Shown here: one piece after another, positions 34,601 to 47,326 of the stretch
Layout of the letters: each line of letters starts with the position of its first letter
Position numbering within the stretch: position 1 is the first letter of the stretch
Origin: Rhytidiadelphus loreus
Lineage: Eukaryota; Streptophyta; Bryopsida; Hypnales; Hylocomiaceae
Reading direction: 5' to 3'
Length of the DNA stretch: 64,000 nucleotides
Assembly: GCA_947034895.1 (NCBI GenBank)
Contig: OX344762.1
Location: 27,012,760 to 27,076,759 of the forward strand
Notes under the pieces: generated by a model
Told to the model about the DNA's origin: nothing
Databases searched by the model: none
What the model saw: only the letters and a program-made list of their open reading frames with translations
Made by a program: the position numbers and the translations under genes

Positions 34601-36650
34601 TAGAGTTCCTCACACCTAGGAAGAGTTGTTTAGCACATTGATTATCACCTTTCGGCTTAGGATGGTTCATTGACCATCAAATGCTCCCCAAAAAACGTAG
34701 GACATTAAAACCCTCCTACAAATTAGGCCCGAGAAGGTGAATTTATCCCTAGAGAAAACACACAAAAATATTATTTACCACACATGACAAAAGTTTGCAA
34801 ATTTTGAATTCATATTTGCAGTCACAGGTCCCAAATTACTAAGGTGAAGAATCAATAAGTTTAACGAGGTACAAAACATGGATCTTTCTTTTACAATTAC
34901 CCTCGCACAAAACAAAATTCACCTTGCAAGGCCTACTTTGTACGGCGAGTTGAGAATCTTGTCCCAGATAGATCTTCCAAAACAAAAAGGCCCCCATGTA
35001 TCCAACAAATTTGTTATCATAGGTCACAAACCTCAATAGGTACCTTCTTATATTCTTTTTTACCACACTTACATACATGCACCTTATTAGTAAATATCAA
35101 TGAACCTTTTCCCATGTCCACTATTTGGGGTCTCCCATGTCCACTACTATTTGTTGTACAATTGAGACCCACCTTTTCCTTATTCCACATAATATTATTA
35201 TTTTTATTATTATAATATTGAATGCGTCCATTGAGTCCAAGTGAATCCCCAGGCCATTGAGTACAAATAGCCCAAGTACAAATGATTTGCATTCATGAAT
35301 CCCTGAGGCTTCCGTATCGGAACCCCTCACTTGATGATTCAGACTTGGGATATGGTCCAACCCGGACCCTTTCTCCTTTCCCAAATTTGAGGGAGCCATT
35401 ATTTTTTCCCATTTTCTTTTTCTTTTTCCCATTTTTTTAAAAAAATAAGCAAATTTTAAATTAAATTTTTTTTTCCAACATGGACTTCATCAGCACTGTT
35501 CCCAGGGGGGTTGTGTTGACTGCCCTTTTTAGAACTTTGCCGGTTGTAGCCCTCGTGGCTTTTGCCTTTTTTTTTCTAATCCCCCAGGCAAGTGGTCCTA
35601 GCAATGCAGTCAACAACGGTACAATAATCAGAAGTTACTGTACCTCCATAATACTCACTGTAGCTTAATCTTAAAAAACAATTTGAAAATAATTTTCTTT
35701 TAAATGAAATTAGAAAGGGGGATGACTCGATCGGTAACTACTAACTTGGGACAAAGCTACTGTGCCTACCTAAGTCGGGTAAAGCACTTATTTAAATCAA
35801 TGAGCATTATTGGTTTATTACTCCAACAAAGGGGGATAATAATTGCACGCCCATTCAAACTTGGGGTGTGACTCATGACTTTTGACTTCTTTTGAGGGGT
35901 TGGGGGTTGGGGAGATGGGAGCATGGGAGACTCTTCTGTACCTTAATTAATTACTGTAGGCAACTGGGTTCACCATTTGTTATAAAATGAAAATGAAAAC
36001 GAAAATAAATTAAATTAGGCAACTGGTGTTGTTTTTTTGTTTTTATTTTAAAAAGAAAATTTAACAGTCGGTGGGACTGCCCTTGCGTGGAATAAGGTAC
36101 ATTGAATAGTGAAATTGGGTTGCCTTTAACAATTACTCCGGGTTGTTTGTATCCATATAAGTTATCTCATGATTCACTGCTTGTCCAAGTGGAGGCATGT
36201 GTGACACTCTAAACTTGGACCATGAACGAGTGCGCCAACCCAGGCAACACACATGGTTTCTCCATTACTGCATCCTTTTGAAGCAAAGTATGTATTTATA
36301 TAATGTAGAATGTTGAGAAATTAGTGAGGGGCAATGGCTAATTTCATTAGTTAGGGTACATAAACATTGTTTATCAATGAGGCAAGGGTCCTTTTTGCAT
36401 CCTCAAAACGGGCCCCCTAAAGTGAATAAAATTGTCTTATTGATGCGGGCTCAATCAGCTTGGATTACGGTAACTCTACTCCTTGAATCGCACAAATAGT
36501 GAGTTAAGCTCTAAACTTGAGATTTTTTTCCGGAGTTATGATCGCTTTTTCGTACATACTACATGCTTGTGAGTTCTCATTGGTAGAAGCAAAACTAGGG
36601 TTGAAACTCGCAAATCCAAATGTAGGATTTTGTATAAGACTTGCATAAGA
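34601..36650. other. Spacer, nothing recognised
   Basis: Mixed composition, less AT-rich than other spacers in parts, without open reading frames over about 100 codons that look coding. A short direct repeat CCCATGTCCACTA is found at about 35113 and 35137. No tRNA or snRNA recognised. Confidence 0.45.
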
Positions 36651-36659
36651 ATGTGTGGA

Positions 36660-37220
36660 AAAAATTTCAAAAACATTCACCAAATAGATTGTAAGATATC
36701 AATATTCAAAGTAAAAAAAAACATTCTCTTGGTACCTTATTATATTATATTTTCAAACTTTGAATCCCCTCAACTTAAAAAGAGTTTTGTGATCAAAATA
36801 AATAAATAAAGTCATTGTAGATTTGAGTTGTGAATCTAGGAAAATGATTATAAAAATAAAAATAAATTACCCTCTAAAAAATTGTTAAGTAGAAGTAGGT
36901 AGTAGATAGAAGGAAAAATGAAATCGTTAATAATTTTGGAATGGAGTTTGAATCCTAACAATTGTAATAGCAACATTATTGTAGCAAACAATCTAAATCC
37001 AATACAAATTATTTATTTATAAAATAGTAAAAATTCAGCTCATAAAGATGCCCTAATTGCCTACAGAACAAGATTCTTCATAACTTTCACATTGTTGATC
37101 CAAGGGGATAGAATCAACCATAGAGTTTCTGCAAATAAAAGTTCATGAAATCTATTTCATGTAAATATAAAAGAACCAACAAAAGATCTACAAATATTTA
37201 AATAAATAAAAAACCAAAGA
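36660..37220 (-). repeat. Family B fragment
   Basis: Blocks 'GAATCTAGGAAAA', 'AATTGTTAAGTAGAAGTAG', 'GTTAATAATTTTGGAATGG', 'CAAGATTCTTCATAACTTTCACAT' occur in the same order as in the 242-1298 element (from about 690 to 1010). Termini not found. Confidence 0.55.
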
Positions 37221-38120
37221 TTTCATGTTCTTGGAACGTGCTTGTATTGATCAATTGTTTGAATTTGAATGTTTGATTTTTCAAGGATTAATTATTACAT
37301 GTATCATGACTTATGAAACAAAGTAAGATTGAAGATTGATTTGAATCAAAGAACCATTGTAAATTCATGTGAATCAAATCCAAAATTAATTGAAAAAAAG
37401 AAAGTTATACTCAAATTATTTAAACTAGTATGTCCCCACATAAATGACTCTTATTCACATTAATATTAGAAAGCATAAAAATTTGAGAGGTGACTAGAGG
37501 CAACAAATAATATGATAGTACAAAGTCCTTCACAAAATTAGGATAATGTGGTTTGTACTCTCTTGAATAATATGATTGTCATCATACTTTCCTCTAAATT
37601 TCATTCAAATTTAAAAAAAAATTATACCACATTCATCCAAAATCCAATAAATTATTGATGGAGGTGGGCTTGCACAATCAAAATTCTTGCACTACTATAG
37701 CTAATTACTTTGTGTAGTACTTGATAAATTGAACAAGTCAAGTTATCCCAACAATTTAACTAGAAACTATTTGTTGTACTAGTAACTAGACTAGTAATTT
37801 TGTTAAATTTTATATTTTAATATATAAAACGCTATGATTCTTTTTCAATGGCCTTGAATTCAAAGTACTCAACCATCCACTAGTTGTACAATGACTTTTG
37901 TAAAAGCACACTTCATCCAATTAATACTCATTAATCCCTCAAAGCCTAAGACAAAACACAAATGTATTATAAAATATTAATTTTATAATTTTTTTGAAAT
38001 TTGCATCAAAGAAGATAATGTGAGGCATCAAAAGTAGAAATTATCTAGGTGGTCAAAATTATAAAACTATTTATAGATCCTCTTCAAATGAATTTTAAAG
38101 ATATATATTCATGAAATTCT
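37221..38120. other. AT-rich spacer
   Basis: No gene, RNA or clear repeat boundary seen. Confidence 0.5.
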
Positions 38121-38129
38121 CAAAAATTT

Positions 38130-38310
38130 ATAAAAAATATAATTTTTATCTTCAGCATTTGAATTTGGTCCATTTTGATTAATGAGATGGAAGATATGAA
38201 GGTTTTTAGTTTGTAAGTAGGTATCATGCAGTAACTTTTTAACCATATAGTCAAAAGTCATGGAAATTGTTGTGCCTTAAGCTACTCCTTAGGCACATGT
38301 TTATGTGAAA
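38130..38310 (-). repeat. Family B fragment, inverted
   Basis: Carries 'CCATTTTGATTAATGAGATGGAAGATATGAAGG' followed by 'AACCATATAGTCAAAAGTCATG' and 'GCCTTAAGCTACTCCTTAGGCACATG', the last being the reverse complement of the CATGTGCCCAAGGAGTAGCTTTAAGG block near 39587. Confidence 0.5.
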
Positions 38311-38389
38311 TTTCCAAAGAATAAAGTTTAAAAAAAATTTGTAGTGAATTGCCCAAAATCACTACGTTGCCAAAAAAATAATGCTTTGA

Positions 38390-38690
38390 CCATTACATGT
38401 GTTTTGGCTATATGGGAGGGCTGCAAGTTCCCAACTTGAATCCCCCCTGAGAACCGCCAAAACCCGTCGTTCCCTGCCTGTGCTGACCTGGCCGAGAGAC
38501 TGCCATGTCAATTTTTTCAAAAAAAAAAAAAATCACTTTGTTTCTCATTTTAAGGAATTAAATTTTTTTATTTTTTTATTTTTTTTCAAAAAAAAGAAAT
38601 CTGACAGTGGCGTTCTTTCACTGCCGGGGGAATAGCGCTGGGAACGGCCCTAGAACGGCCCTCTGGGACCCCGAAATCTCATCTAATGCT
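38390..38690. other. GC-richer islet within AT-rich spacer
   Basis: Two GC-richer pieces (38405-38510 and 38605-38680) flank a poly-A/poly-T stretch; GAACGGCCC occurs twice at about 38642 and 38653. It reads like the edge of an older insertion, but no terminal repeat or coding similarity was found. Confidence 0.4.
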
Positions 38691-39474
38691 TTAGAGTTAA
38701 AGCATTTGAGTTATAATGCAAAAATAATGGCAAAAATACTCAATGGACTTTCATGTGTGACAAAAATTTGTACAAGTGGTTATTGCAATCACCACCTAAT
38801 TTCTAATTCCTAAGACATTTTTTACAATGATATTGAAAAGTGTTGATGAAAACCTCTCAAGATTCATGGCTTGTCTTTGAAAGGTTGATCAATTGCTCAT
38901 ATCATGGCCTTGGCGAGGGTAGTGTAAAGTGAGAGGAACACATAAAAGTGTCTAATCTATTATTTTAGTATATTTCCAAAACTAACGCAGCTCATAGTGT
39001 AAACTCTATTGTAATTTTATACTCAAAAAATTTAATTCGAAAGGAGACAATGATGTAGACAACACTTTTAACCTTTGTGAAAAAAATGCATAAATTTTGA
39101 GTCTTCTAGAATTGTTGAGTGGACCTATCAAGATATATGATCTTGATCAAAATTCCAAAGATTCTTAGGCCACAAGACTCATTGCCAATCATTGTCCTTT
39201 AAGAGTCCTTACAATGAAGGGAAATGTAGAGCTGGAGTTTTAATTAAAATAAATTATTATTTGAGAAGAATCTAGACAAATGATTTCTATTTTTTTAAGT
39301 TTTTCTTCATTTTTCCCCTTTTCCATCCCTACACAAATTAATCCATAACCTTGCACAAAAGCATCAAATGAAACTTACCTAGACTTATGGTAGCTTTAAC
39401 AATACAAAAAGACTTTGTATTATTAAAGTTAAATAACACTTATTTACAAAAGTTTACCTAGACTTAGAGTAGCT
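38691..39474. other. AT-rich spacer
   Basis: No gene recognised. A partial repeat 'TTTACCTAGACTTA..GTAGCTTTAA' occurs at about 39377 and 39452. Confidence 0.45.
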
Positions 39475-40350
39475 TTAAACCCTAAAGTACCAAACTATGG
39501 TGTGTTTTTTGGCAACATAGCAATTTTGTGCATCTTACTACAAATGGAATTTTTAATTTTTTTCTTTGAAATTTTCTCACAACATGTGCCCAAGGAGTAG
39601 CTTTAAGGTGCAACAATTTTCATAACTTTTGACTATACAGTAAAAAAGTTATTGCATTTAAAAAATAAAAACTTGAACTTGTTTTCCTAGATTTATATAT
39701 ATGTGGAAAGTTTTGAATCATTCCATTTTGATTAACAAGATGAAAGTTATGAGGAGTTCTAGTTTGTGGGCATTCATGGATTCTCTATTCTAAAATAAAC
39801 TTTGAAGTCTTTTATTTAACTCAATTTTCAATATTTTTTGAAAAAAATAAAATCATAGGATGCTTATTGTTTATTACAACATTACAACCATTGGAATAGG
39901 CATTTTTCAATTTCATAACTAAACTCTTAACAATTTAGTATTTTGAATCATTATCTATTTCTTTCTACTTACTATATTTTTCTTATATGTTGTACGAATC
40001 CAAAAAAATTCAAATATGTAATCAACTTGCCTTGAAGAATGAATCCAAAGAAGCACTATCATTTTGGACATTTTTTTATACAAATGTGACCTTGTGAAGT
40101 ACAGCTATCCGGGTTTTTTAGGGCCCCCTACAGGATTTTTGTCAATTCAAAAGCTCAGTAGTATCTTGTAATCTACAAAGTGGAAATTTTTGAAGATTTT
40201 TTAATATCTTCTCAAACCAGATTACTATAAGATCCTATGGTTACATGTGTCCAAAAATGTTTTTTTCTTCTTAAATTTGGTATTTGTACTAGAAATGGCA
40301 GTTTTGGAGCATTTTGGATAAAAACATAGTCAAAAACTTTTAGGGGTTAA
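39475..40350 (+). mobile_element. TTAA family B element
   Basis: The left end TTAAACCCTAAAGTACC and the right end CTTTTAGGGGTTAA (TTAACCCCTAAAAG on the other strand) are imperfect inverted termini at TTAA. The stretch before the right end, 'ACTAGAAATGGCAGTTTTGGAG', matches the 12798-13491 copy ('TAGATATGGCAGTTTTGAG'). 876 bp, no transposase ORF. Confidence 0.65.
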
Positions 40351-41300
40351 TAATAAGATTATAAAAACATCCACTATCCACTTGTTGAACATAAAGGCTC
40401 TGAAGAATTAAAAGAAATTCATATTCTAAGCTACTTTGGTTTAGAAAATATACTAAAATTGCAAATTGAATTCTTTTATGATCCCCTCTCATTCTACACT
40501 ATTGGTACCTCTAAAGGCTAGCCTTTCAAAGACAAAACAAAGTCCTTGAGAGATTTCTTGAAGGTTTTTCAATTTGAGTGTATAGAGTAGTAATTTTGTT
40601 TTGGTGAATTTTTGTAACAATTTGACATCATTTAGCATTGACTGCTTAAACACTAAGAAAGATAGGTGACATAATAGCCAAAACTTCCCAAAAAAAATAT
40701 TAGATTTGCCAATATGAAGGTTACTAGTGATGGATAAATTTGTGACTAAACATATTCATATGGATGATTCTATCCATTTTTTCCAAAGTTGCTCTACCAA
40801 TGAAGAAGTAAATAAATTTTGACAAGTAAAAAAGGTTCAATTATCCTCATTTTGATAAATATGATATAGAGTAATACATGTAGAACCTCTTTTTGTTCAT
40901 GGTGCCAAGACTATGCATTTAGAGAGGTTTATGCATTTAGAGAGGCTATAAATATTGTAAAGATTTAATTCAACTTTCCATCTTGAATCATGCGTAGGCC
41001 CACATATTATATAATAACAAAAGATGCATGAAGAGAAGTTCTACGTGTATAATTTTTTTTGGTGATTTATCTCTAAAAAACAACACTATTTGGATTTTGG
41101 TCATTGGAGTACTGTATATGATTTGTGAGTGTTTTTTGGAAAGCCTTTTACTATTTCCATCCAAGCTAAGGTTGAGAATTTGTCAAATTTTTTATATTAT
41201 AGAAACCAAAAAAACCAACTAGATAAAATTAGGAAAATTTACAGAAAATAGCATAAACAAGTGTCTTCATCTTGCGACATGTGAAAATCCAAATATATTT
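40351..41300. other. AT-rich spacer
   Basis: Nothing recognised; the composition rises at about 41300 where the PPR gene's leader begins. Confidence 0.5.
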
Positions 41301-41772
41301 AGAGGGGGACGTCGAGCTAGCATATCAGCCGCTCGATGAGCTCATTTAAGCAGGAACGGTCGAGATCAGAACGCCGATGGGAACAGAATCGTGCACAGAT
41401 GGGGAACAGCACGGGGAACTTGGACGCCCGAGCAGGTAGCATTTGGCTTGTCTTCGGCAGAACTGTAGTCAAGACACGGATTGTAACAATTGGATCAGCC
41501 TCTCTTGATGTGCAGAAAAATCACTTGTCCGCGCTGCTGGGATTATTGTTTCCAACGCCAAGCGAGTTTTTTGTTGGAGAATTTGCAGGCTGGTTGGTGT
41601 CCTGGAGTTTTAGGGCATATTGGTAGGGTATAGGCTTCAAATAGCGAATACTCTTCGGGAAGCCAATTTTGCAATTAGCTTCTCTTAAGAAATGCAGAAT
41701 TGTTTGAAAGGCATAGACCCATAGGAATAGAATCAGAAATTTGTAACTCCTGGAACTGGTATTCGGTGTCAA

Positions 41773-43492
41773 ATGGGACTCGGGGTTTGTAGCTGGGGAT
41801 TCGCAGGGGTTCATCCGAAGCTGCGCAATGTAGACATTTGCAGAAGTAGACACAGCGGCATTACGAGCGGAATTAATGATTGGGAACCGCGGAGACATGC
41901 TGGTTGGGAGTGTCGCTGGTCTCAGTGTAGTGTTGAAGATGCTTTTCCTATAGGTGAATCAACATTTAGACGGAGGAGAATGTTGGTTGTTACGAATGCG
42001 AGCAAAAGCAGGCGATGGGTAGCAGAGCCGTTGGTTAAGGGTAACGTAACGAGAAGAGCAATGCATATCATCAAAACGTTACGCTCGTCGAGTAATCTTC
42101 AGGTGGACGAAATCGATGCGTCGTTGCAGAGGTGGGTGATTAGTATGCAGCCGAAGCGAAAGGATTGGCTTAAAGTATTGAAGGAATTTGACAACAAATT
42201 GGAGCGACTGCTTTACTACAAGGTACAGCATCGATTTAGGGTTTTATCATTCACGTTTTAAGGGTTTAGGGTTTAGGGCTTGTGTGAAAGAATTTGACTG
42301 TATGACTTGTTTTGTTTCTCGCTGGATTGGATCCTTTACTCTTGAAATCGGGACATTGTTTGTTTGTGCCTGGGACAGAACATCGTGTTTTAATTCCCAA
42401 GATGGATAGAGATCCACTTCTTATTTAGGGGCTTTAGGGTACGTTCTGAAGTGGTCGAGCTGAACCGTGCAGATCTCCGAATGGGGAATTGAGCAGAGCT
42501 GGTTCGAAGCAGGTCTCCGAGACTACACCAAATTGATTGACAGGTATGGCAAGGACGGCAACGTCGTAGGAGCGGAACGGACGCTCCGTGCCATGGAAGA
42601 ACGTGGTATAGTTCCGGATTTGGGGACCTACACCGTGATGATAGCGGCTTATGGACGCGCCAAAATGCTCTCAAGAGTTCACGAACTGCTGCAGGAGCTT
42701 TCCCTCACAGGTCTGGAGCTCGACGCTGTGTTTTACAAAACAATGATCGTTGCCTACGGCAGTGCAGGATTGGTCAAGGAAGCAGAGGATGTGTTAACCA
42801 GCATGGAGTCAGCTGAGGTCTCAGGAGGGCAGGATGCCTACCTTGCGCTACTGACTGCATATGGAAGGCTAGGACGAGCCAGTGACGCCCAGCGAATCTT
42901 CGACCGCATGCACTTGAAGGGCTTTCGAGGGGACTTGAAAGCTTTCACAGCACTAATGGAAGCGTATAGCAATGCTAAAGACTACTCCAATGCAGAGCTC
43001 ATCTTTCAGAGCCTCAGAGCTGCAAGGCTTAAACCTGATGACAGAGCGCTGGCTAGCTTGATATCTATGTATGCCAGTGCGAACATGTTGCAGAGAGTTG
43101 CAGAGGTCTTGGGGGAATTCGAAAAAGCAGTTGGACCAAGTACTCTGACCTCCCTAATTGGATGGTTTGGTAATGCTGGACTGGTGGAGGAGGCCAAAAA
43201 TTGCTTTCAGGAATTGAAACGAAAGGGCTTGCCCATGTCAGACAAAGCTTATGCGAACATGTTTGCTGCCTATGCGCGAGCTGGGAAGCTCGAACTGGCT
43301 GACAGTGTCTGGGTGGCTATTGAAGAAGACGGGATTGTATTAGATGACCGCGCGTGCCGACTCATTGTGGAAGGCCTTGTAGCGGGACCGTTCCATGAAC
43401 AGGGGCAGAATTTCTTTCTTTCAGAATTGCAGGCCCGAGGGTGGGAACCGCCTTCGGATTTGAGAGTTGCTCTCGGGGAAGTGGTGGCTTGA
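41773..43492 (+). CDS. P-class pentatricopeptide repeat protein
   Basis: Two exons, 41773-42222 and 42473-43492, phase 0, give 489 residues. The first 70 residues are rich in Arg, Ser and Trp, compatible with an organelle presequence though not a classic one. Residues about 110-150 form a helical lead-in (LQRWVISMQPKRKDWLKVLKEF). From about 165 on, 35-residue helix-turn-helix units repeat eight or nine times, for example DLGTYTVMIAAYGRAKMLSRVHELLQEL and DLKAFTALMEAYSNAKDYSNAELIFQSL. No E/DYW domain, so it is P-class: sequence-specific RNA binding in plastids or mitochondria. The RNA target cannot be read here. The start may lie in an earlier exon, since 41336-41626 is also open. The intron carries a telobox (AGGGTTTAGGGTTTAGGG). 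Confidence 0.85.
42258..42279 (+). promoter_or_regulatory. Telobox-like repeat in the PPR intron
   Basis: Three units of the plant telomere heptamer (AGGGTTT) in a row. Telobox elements are common near transcription starts of plant housekeeping and organelle-protein genes, where they bind telomere-repeat-binding or AZF-type factors; any role here is inference. Confidence 0.55.
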
Positions 43493-44752
43493 ATTTGCCA
43501 AATACTGGGTGCCACTCTGGGGCACTCACCTCTCTCTGATTGCACCGCCTCGGGGTAACAACCGGGCTTTCTTCACGTGCTTACAACTTGACATGTGGGA
43601 GCTGTCCAATCAGATACACAATCTGACTGATTCACGGGATATACTGGGAATGTGCACTTAATGAGTGCGCAATTAGAGAGGGTCAACACATTGCTTGGGA
43701 CCATGTCTCCATTCCTTATGTACATTGAATGAAACGATCAATTACAACACTTCAGCACGGACCAGTGCATCCAAAAGAAAATTGCTGTGCATCTGAGTTA
43801 GTGGAACAGTACTGCTCTTACTGGTTGTTTTCTGCGACTTTGCAAGCCATGGGGTATCAATGCGTTGCCATAAATTTCTGGAATTGTGCTGGCCAGGAAG
43901 GAAAGATGTGCTTGTAAACCACAATGAATGGAGCTGAGCACATAGTATGTAACCCCGTGGTCCACAAGTCTCTTTCAGCTGTTCGGAAATTACACACCTC
44001 ATCCAACTCATCCTCATGTCACTCTTCGAAGTACCTCGAATGTTTTTACACAAGTGGTTACTGGCATCCCGCAGAATTCCTAAATCCAAAACTGGGGGGG
44101 TGTTCCACCTCTCGATTCTCTGGAGTTTTGTTAAGAAATTGTGTCAAGGCACTAGCTCCTTGTCGAATTCTGGAACGCAGTTCTGAACTTGCTATTTTTC
44201 TGAGGGCCAGCTCTGACACTGTCAATGTTGAGAATACGTCAAAAGAGAAGGAAACTGCGTACGAAAAGCTACAAAAAGAGTACGGGCAAGCCACTCCGAC
44301 TCTGCTTCATCTCCTGATTTCAGAATCTAGAACACAACATAGAAACTCCTCAATTGACCCAATTCAATGAATATGCACCCGTCAACCGAAGACCAGGAGA
44401 TTCCAACTGAACTCATTGAGTGGAGACGTATTTTAGAAACAGTTTTCTCATTCATCCAACATTCCCCGACTTCTAGCTGTTCCAAAGCCTCACTCAGCGA
44501 GCCGTGCACCTCGTGCTGGTTGAGTGGCAGCCCGTGAGCTCCCATCGAATCTACTTGTCAGCTTTCCTCGCACTTGGATCGTGCGATATCGCACCTTCCG
44601 CGATCACCCAGGAACCAGTCAATGCACGCTTCTGCACAAGAGATTCTCGGAAACTGAGTTTGGGTTCAACGAATTTTGAAGCTTGATTTGGGTTGTTAGG
44701 TTTGTCAAGTTCGGGGGAATTCGCAAGGAGTTCTTGTTGCAGAGGAGGAGTG
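43493..44752. promoter_or_regulatory. PPR 3' flank and OXC upstream region
   Basis: Gene-like composition but no ORF with recognisable similarity; those present at 43924-44370 (+) and 43742-44089 (-) overlap each other. The last few hundred bases are the promoter and leader of the next gene. Confidence 0.45.
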
Positions 44753-47326
44753 ATGGCGGGCGGCAAAGTGGATGGCAATCTGCTGGCAGCTCGCGCTTTC
44801 GCGCGAATGGGCGTGGATCAGATGTTCGGCGTGGTCGGCATCCCAGTGACCTCTTTCGCAACTTCTTGTGTGCGCGAGGGCGTGCGCTTCATCGCGTTTC
44901 ACAACGAGCAATCAGCTGGCTACGCCGCGAGCGCCGCGGGTTACTTAACAGGTAAACCCGGCGTGCTCTTGACAGTCTCAGGACCCGGTTGCGTCCACGG
45001 CTTAGCAGGTCTCAGCAATGCCTACATCAACACATGGCCGATGATTCTCGTTTCGGGATCCAGCGTCCAAGCCGACGTTGGCAAAGGCGATTTCCAGGAG
45101 CTCGATCAAGTCGAGATCGTGAAGCCCTTTGCGAAGTACGCCGGGAAAGCGCATTCCATTTCGGAGATTCCTAAAGTGGTAGCCGAAGCCGTCGCCGCGT
45201 CAGTCAGTGGTCGCCCCGGTGGCGCCTACGTCGATTTACCTTCGGATGTTCTCCACGAAGAAGTCTCCGAGGCGGAAGCTTCCCGATTGCTCGCCGATTT
45301 GAAACCTTACGTTCCCCTGTTTGCACAGAATTCGACAAAACTCCCCGCGGCTACACCCGAGATCACCGAAGCGGCTTCACTTCTCCGCAATGCGAAGCGG
45401 CCGTTGGTGGTTTTCGGCAAAGGCGCGGCGTATTCCCGCGCCGAAGGCGCACTCCAAACCCTAGTCGAGTCCACCGGCATTCCTTTCTTAGCTACTCCCA
45501 TGGGCAAGGGTTTGTTACCCGACGCGCATCCCTTATCCGCCGCAGCCGCACGTTCTCTCGCCTTAAGCGAAGCCGACGTCGCGCTCGTCGTCGGCGCGCG
45601 CTTGAATTGGCTGCTCCACTTTGGGGAGGCTCCCAAATGGTCCCCCACCGTGAAATTCATCCTCATCGATGTCTCCCCCGAAGAACTTACCTTCCGGAAA
45701 CCGGCGGTTGGGTTACTAGGGGACGCCGATGTCGTGGTGAAGCAATTGAACAAGGAGATCAAGGACCAGCCGTTTGCGTTAGGGGAGAAGCATGAGTGGG
45801 TGCAGAAGATTAAGGCGAAGGTGCAAGCGAATGTGAACAGGATGGCGCCGTCGCTCAACAAGGAGGTCGTGCCGTTCAATTTCTTGACGCCTATGCGGAT
45901 TATCAGAGATGCGATCCTGGCAGTGGGATCGCCAGCTCCGATTTTAGTTTCGGAAGGGGCGAATACGATGGATGTGGGGAGGTCGGTGTTGGAGCAGACG
46001 GAGCCGAGGACGAGGTTGGATGCGGGGACGTGGGGGACAATGGGAGTGGGGCTGGGGTATTGCATTGCGGCGGCGGTGACGAATCCGGAGAAGCTGGTGG
46101 TGGCGGTGGAGGGAGACTCAGGGTTCGGGTTTAGTGGACTGGAAGTGGAGGTATGCAAATCAAGCTTGGGCAGTTGCTTTTGTGTGCAATTGTGTTTGCA
46201 TTTGTGTGCAGTTGCAAAATTCTTGCAGAGACAAGATCTGTAATTGTGACACATTTGCATTTGTGACACATCTTGTCTCTGCACGAATTGCCAATCTGAA
46301 TTTCCACTTGTTTGGAAGTCATCTCTTATTGGAGAATGCAAGTGTGACACTTTCACTCTGACACCCCCTATTTAACAATCGTGGAATTTAAGTCTGTTAT
46401 GGAAGATATGCAAGAGCTTTTACTTATTAATATATAGCCAACCTCATTACGAACACCTTCTCTAATATCATGCTCTTTGTTCTCTCACCAAACTGTTAGG
46501 GAATGGACGCACTCAGCTCCAAATTCACTCTGTTCTCTCATTTATGAAACTATTCTTTCAAAATAAGTTGCAGAAAAAATGTGTTAAAAAGGAGTCCGAC
46601 AACCGTGAAAAGCGTCTTAGACCATCTTCCCAACTCCTATGACCCAATTTCTTCTTTGATGTCACTTTTACATGGAACACTAGTGATTGTGGTATTTATT
46701 ACAGAATCTTATGCCTTTTCAGTGGCATTAAAGAGATTTGGTTGTATTTTTAATCTCTCTGAAAGATGCGGAAGTTTATGCTGTTCATCCAGGCGCAAAT
46801 GTTCTCATGATAGTTCCGCCGCTTGCAGACACTATGGATTGTCGTACTGGTTTCTGAACATATAATGTTGTGCATTATGAGTGGCATTGAAGAAGTTCGG
46901 TTGTATTTTTATGCTCTTGTTTGGAAGATCTTTGGAAGATCGTTTCTATACGGAAGCTTATGCTGTTCATTCAAGCGCAAGTGTTCTCATGATACTTCCG
47001 CCCTCTTGCAGACACTGGTCCGGTACAAGCTACCGGTGGTGGTGATCATCTTCAACAACGGTGGAGTTTACGGTGGAGACCGCCGCCCTCCCGAAGACAT
47101 CGTCGGTCCTCACAAAGACGACCCAGCTCCCACGTCGTTCGTCCCCGGTGCTCGCTACGACTTAGTCATGGAAGCCTTTGGTGGGAAAGGATACCTTGTG
47201 GCCAACCCTGCAGAGCTCAAGGCTGCATTGAAAGAATCTTTTTCTGCAAGGAAACCTGCTGTTATCAATGTGACCATCGATCCCTACGCTGGTTCTGAAA
47301 GTGGTCGGATGGGCCACAGAAATTAA
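44753..47326 (+). CDS. OXC: Oxalyl-CoA decarboxylase / 2-hydroxyacyl-CoA lyase
   Basis: Two exons, 44753-46150 and 47012-47326, give 570 residues, close to the plant family length. It is a thiamine-diphosphate enzyme: N-terminal Pyr domain with catalytic Glu52 (FHNEQSAGYAAS), the run GVVGIPVTS, GPGCVHGLAGLSNA and GDFQELDQ, a middle domain (about 190-350), and the C-terminal PP domain with GDSGFGF...FNNGGVYGG, the GD-X(25)-NN motif for ThDP/Mg. Plant members decarboxylate oxalyl-CoA in the CoA-dependent oxalate pathway and also cleave 2-hydroxyacyl-CoA. No PTS1 tripeptide is visible at the C-terminus (GHRN). The single 861 bp intron splits the ThDP motif and contains a duplicated copy of its own 3' splice site. 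GC-rich exon 1 contrasts with the AT-rich spacer after the gene. Confidence 0.94.
46225..46282. repeat. Inverted repeat in the OXC intron
   Basis: GCAGAGACAAGAT (46225-46237) and ATCTTGTCTCTGC (46270-46282) are perfect 13 bp arms, and the flanks pair further with mismatches. The loop contains two direct copies of TGTGACACAT. In the pre-mRNA it would form a hairpin just after the donor. Confidence 0.75.
46720..47025 (+). repeat. Tandem duplication of the OXC intron 3' end
   Basis: Blocks 'GTGGCATT.AAGA', 'GGTTGTATTTTTA', 'GGAAG.TTATGCTGTTCAT', 'TGTTCTCATGATA.TTCCGCC' and 'TTGCAGACACT' occur in the same order twice, ending 183 bp apart at the two acceptor sites (46827-46828 and 47010-47011). 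Confidence 0.85.

Noticed and set aside
45307..46356. 349-codon ORF antisense to the OXC gene
   Set aside because: It is the mirror of a GC-rich, strongly biased coding exon; the sense strand has clear family motifs and the antisense protein resembles nothing.
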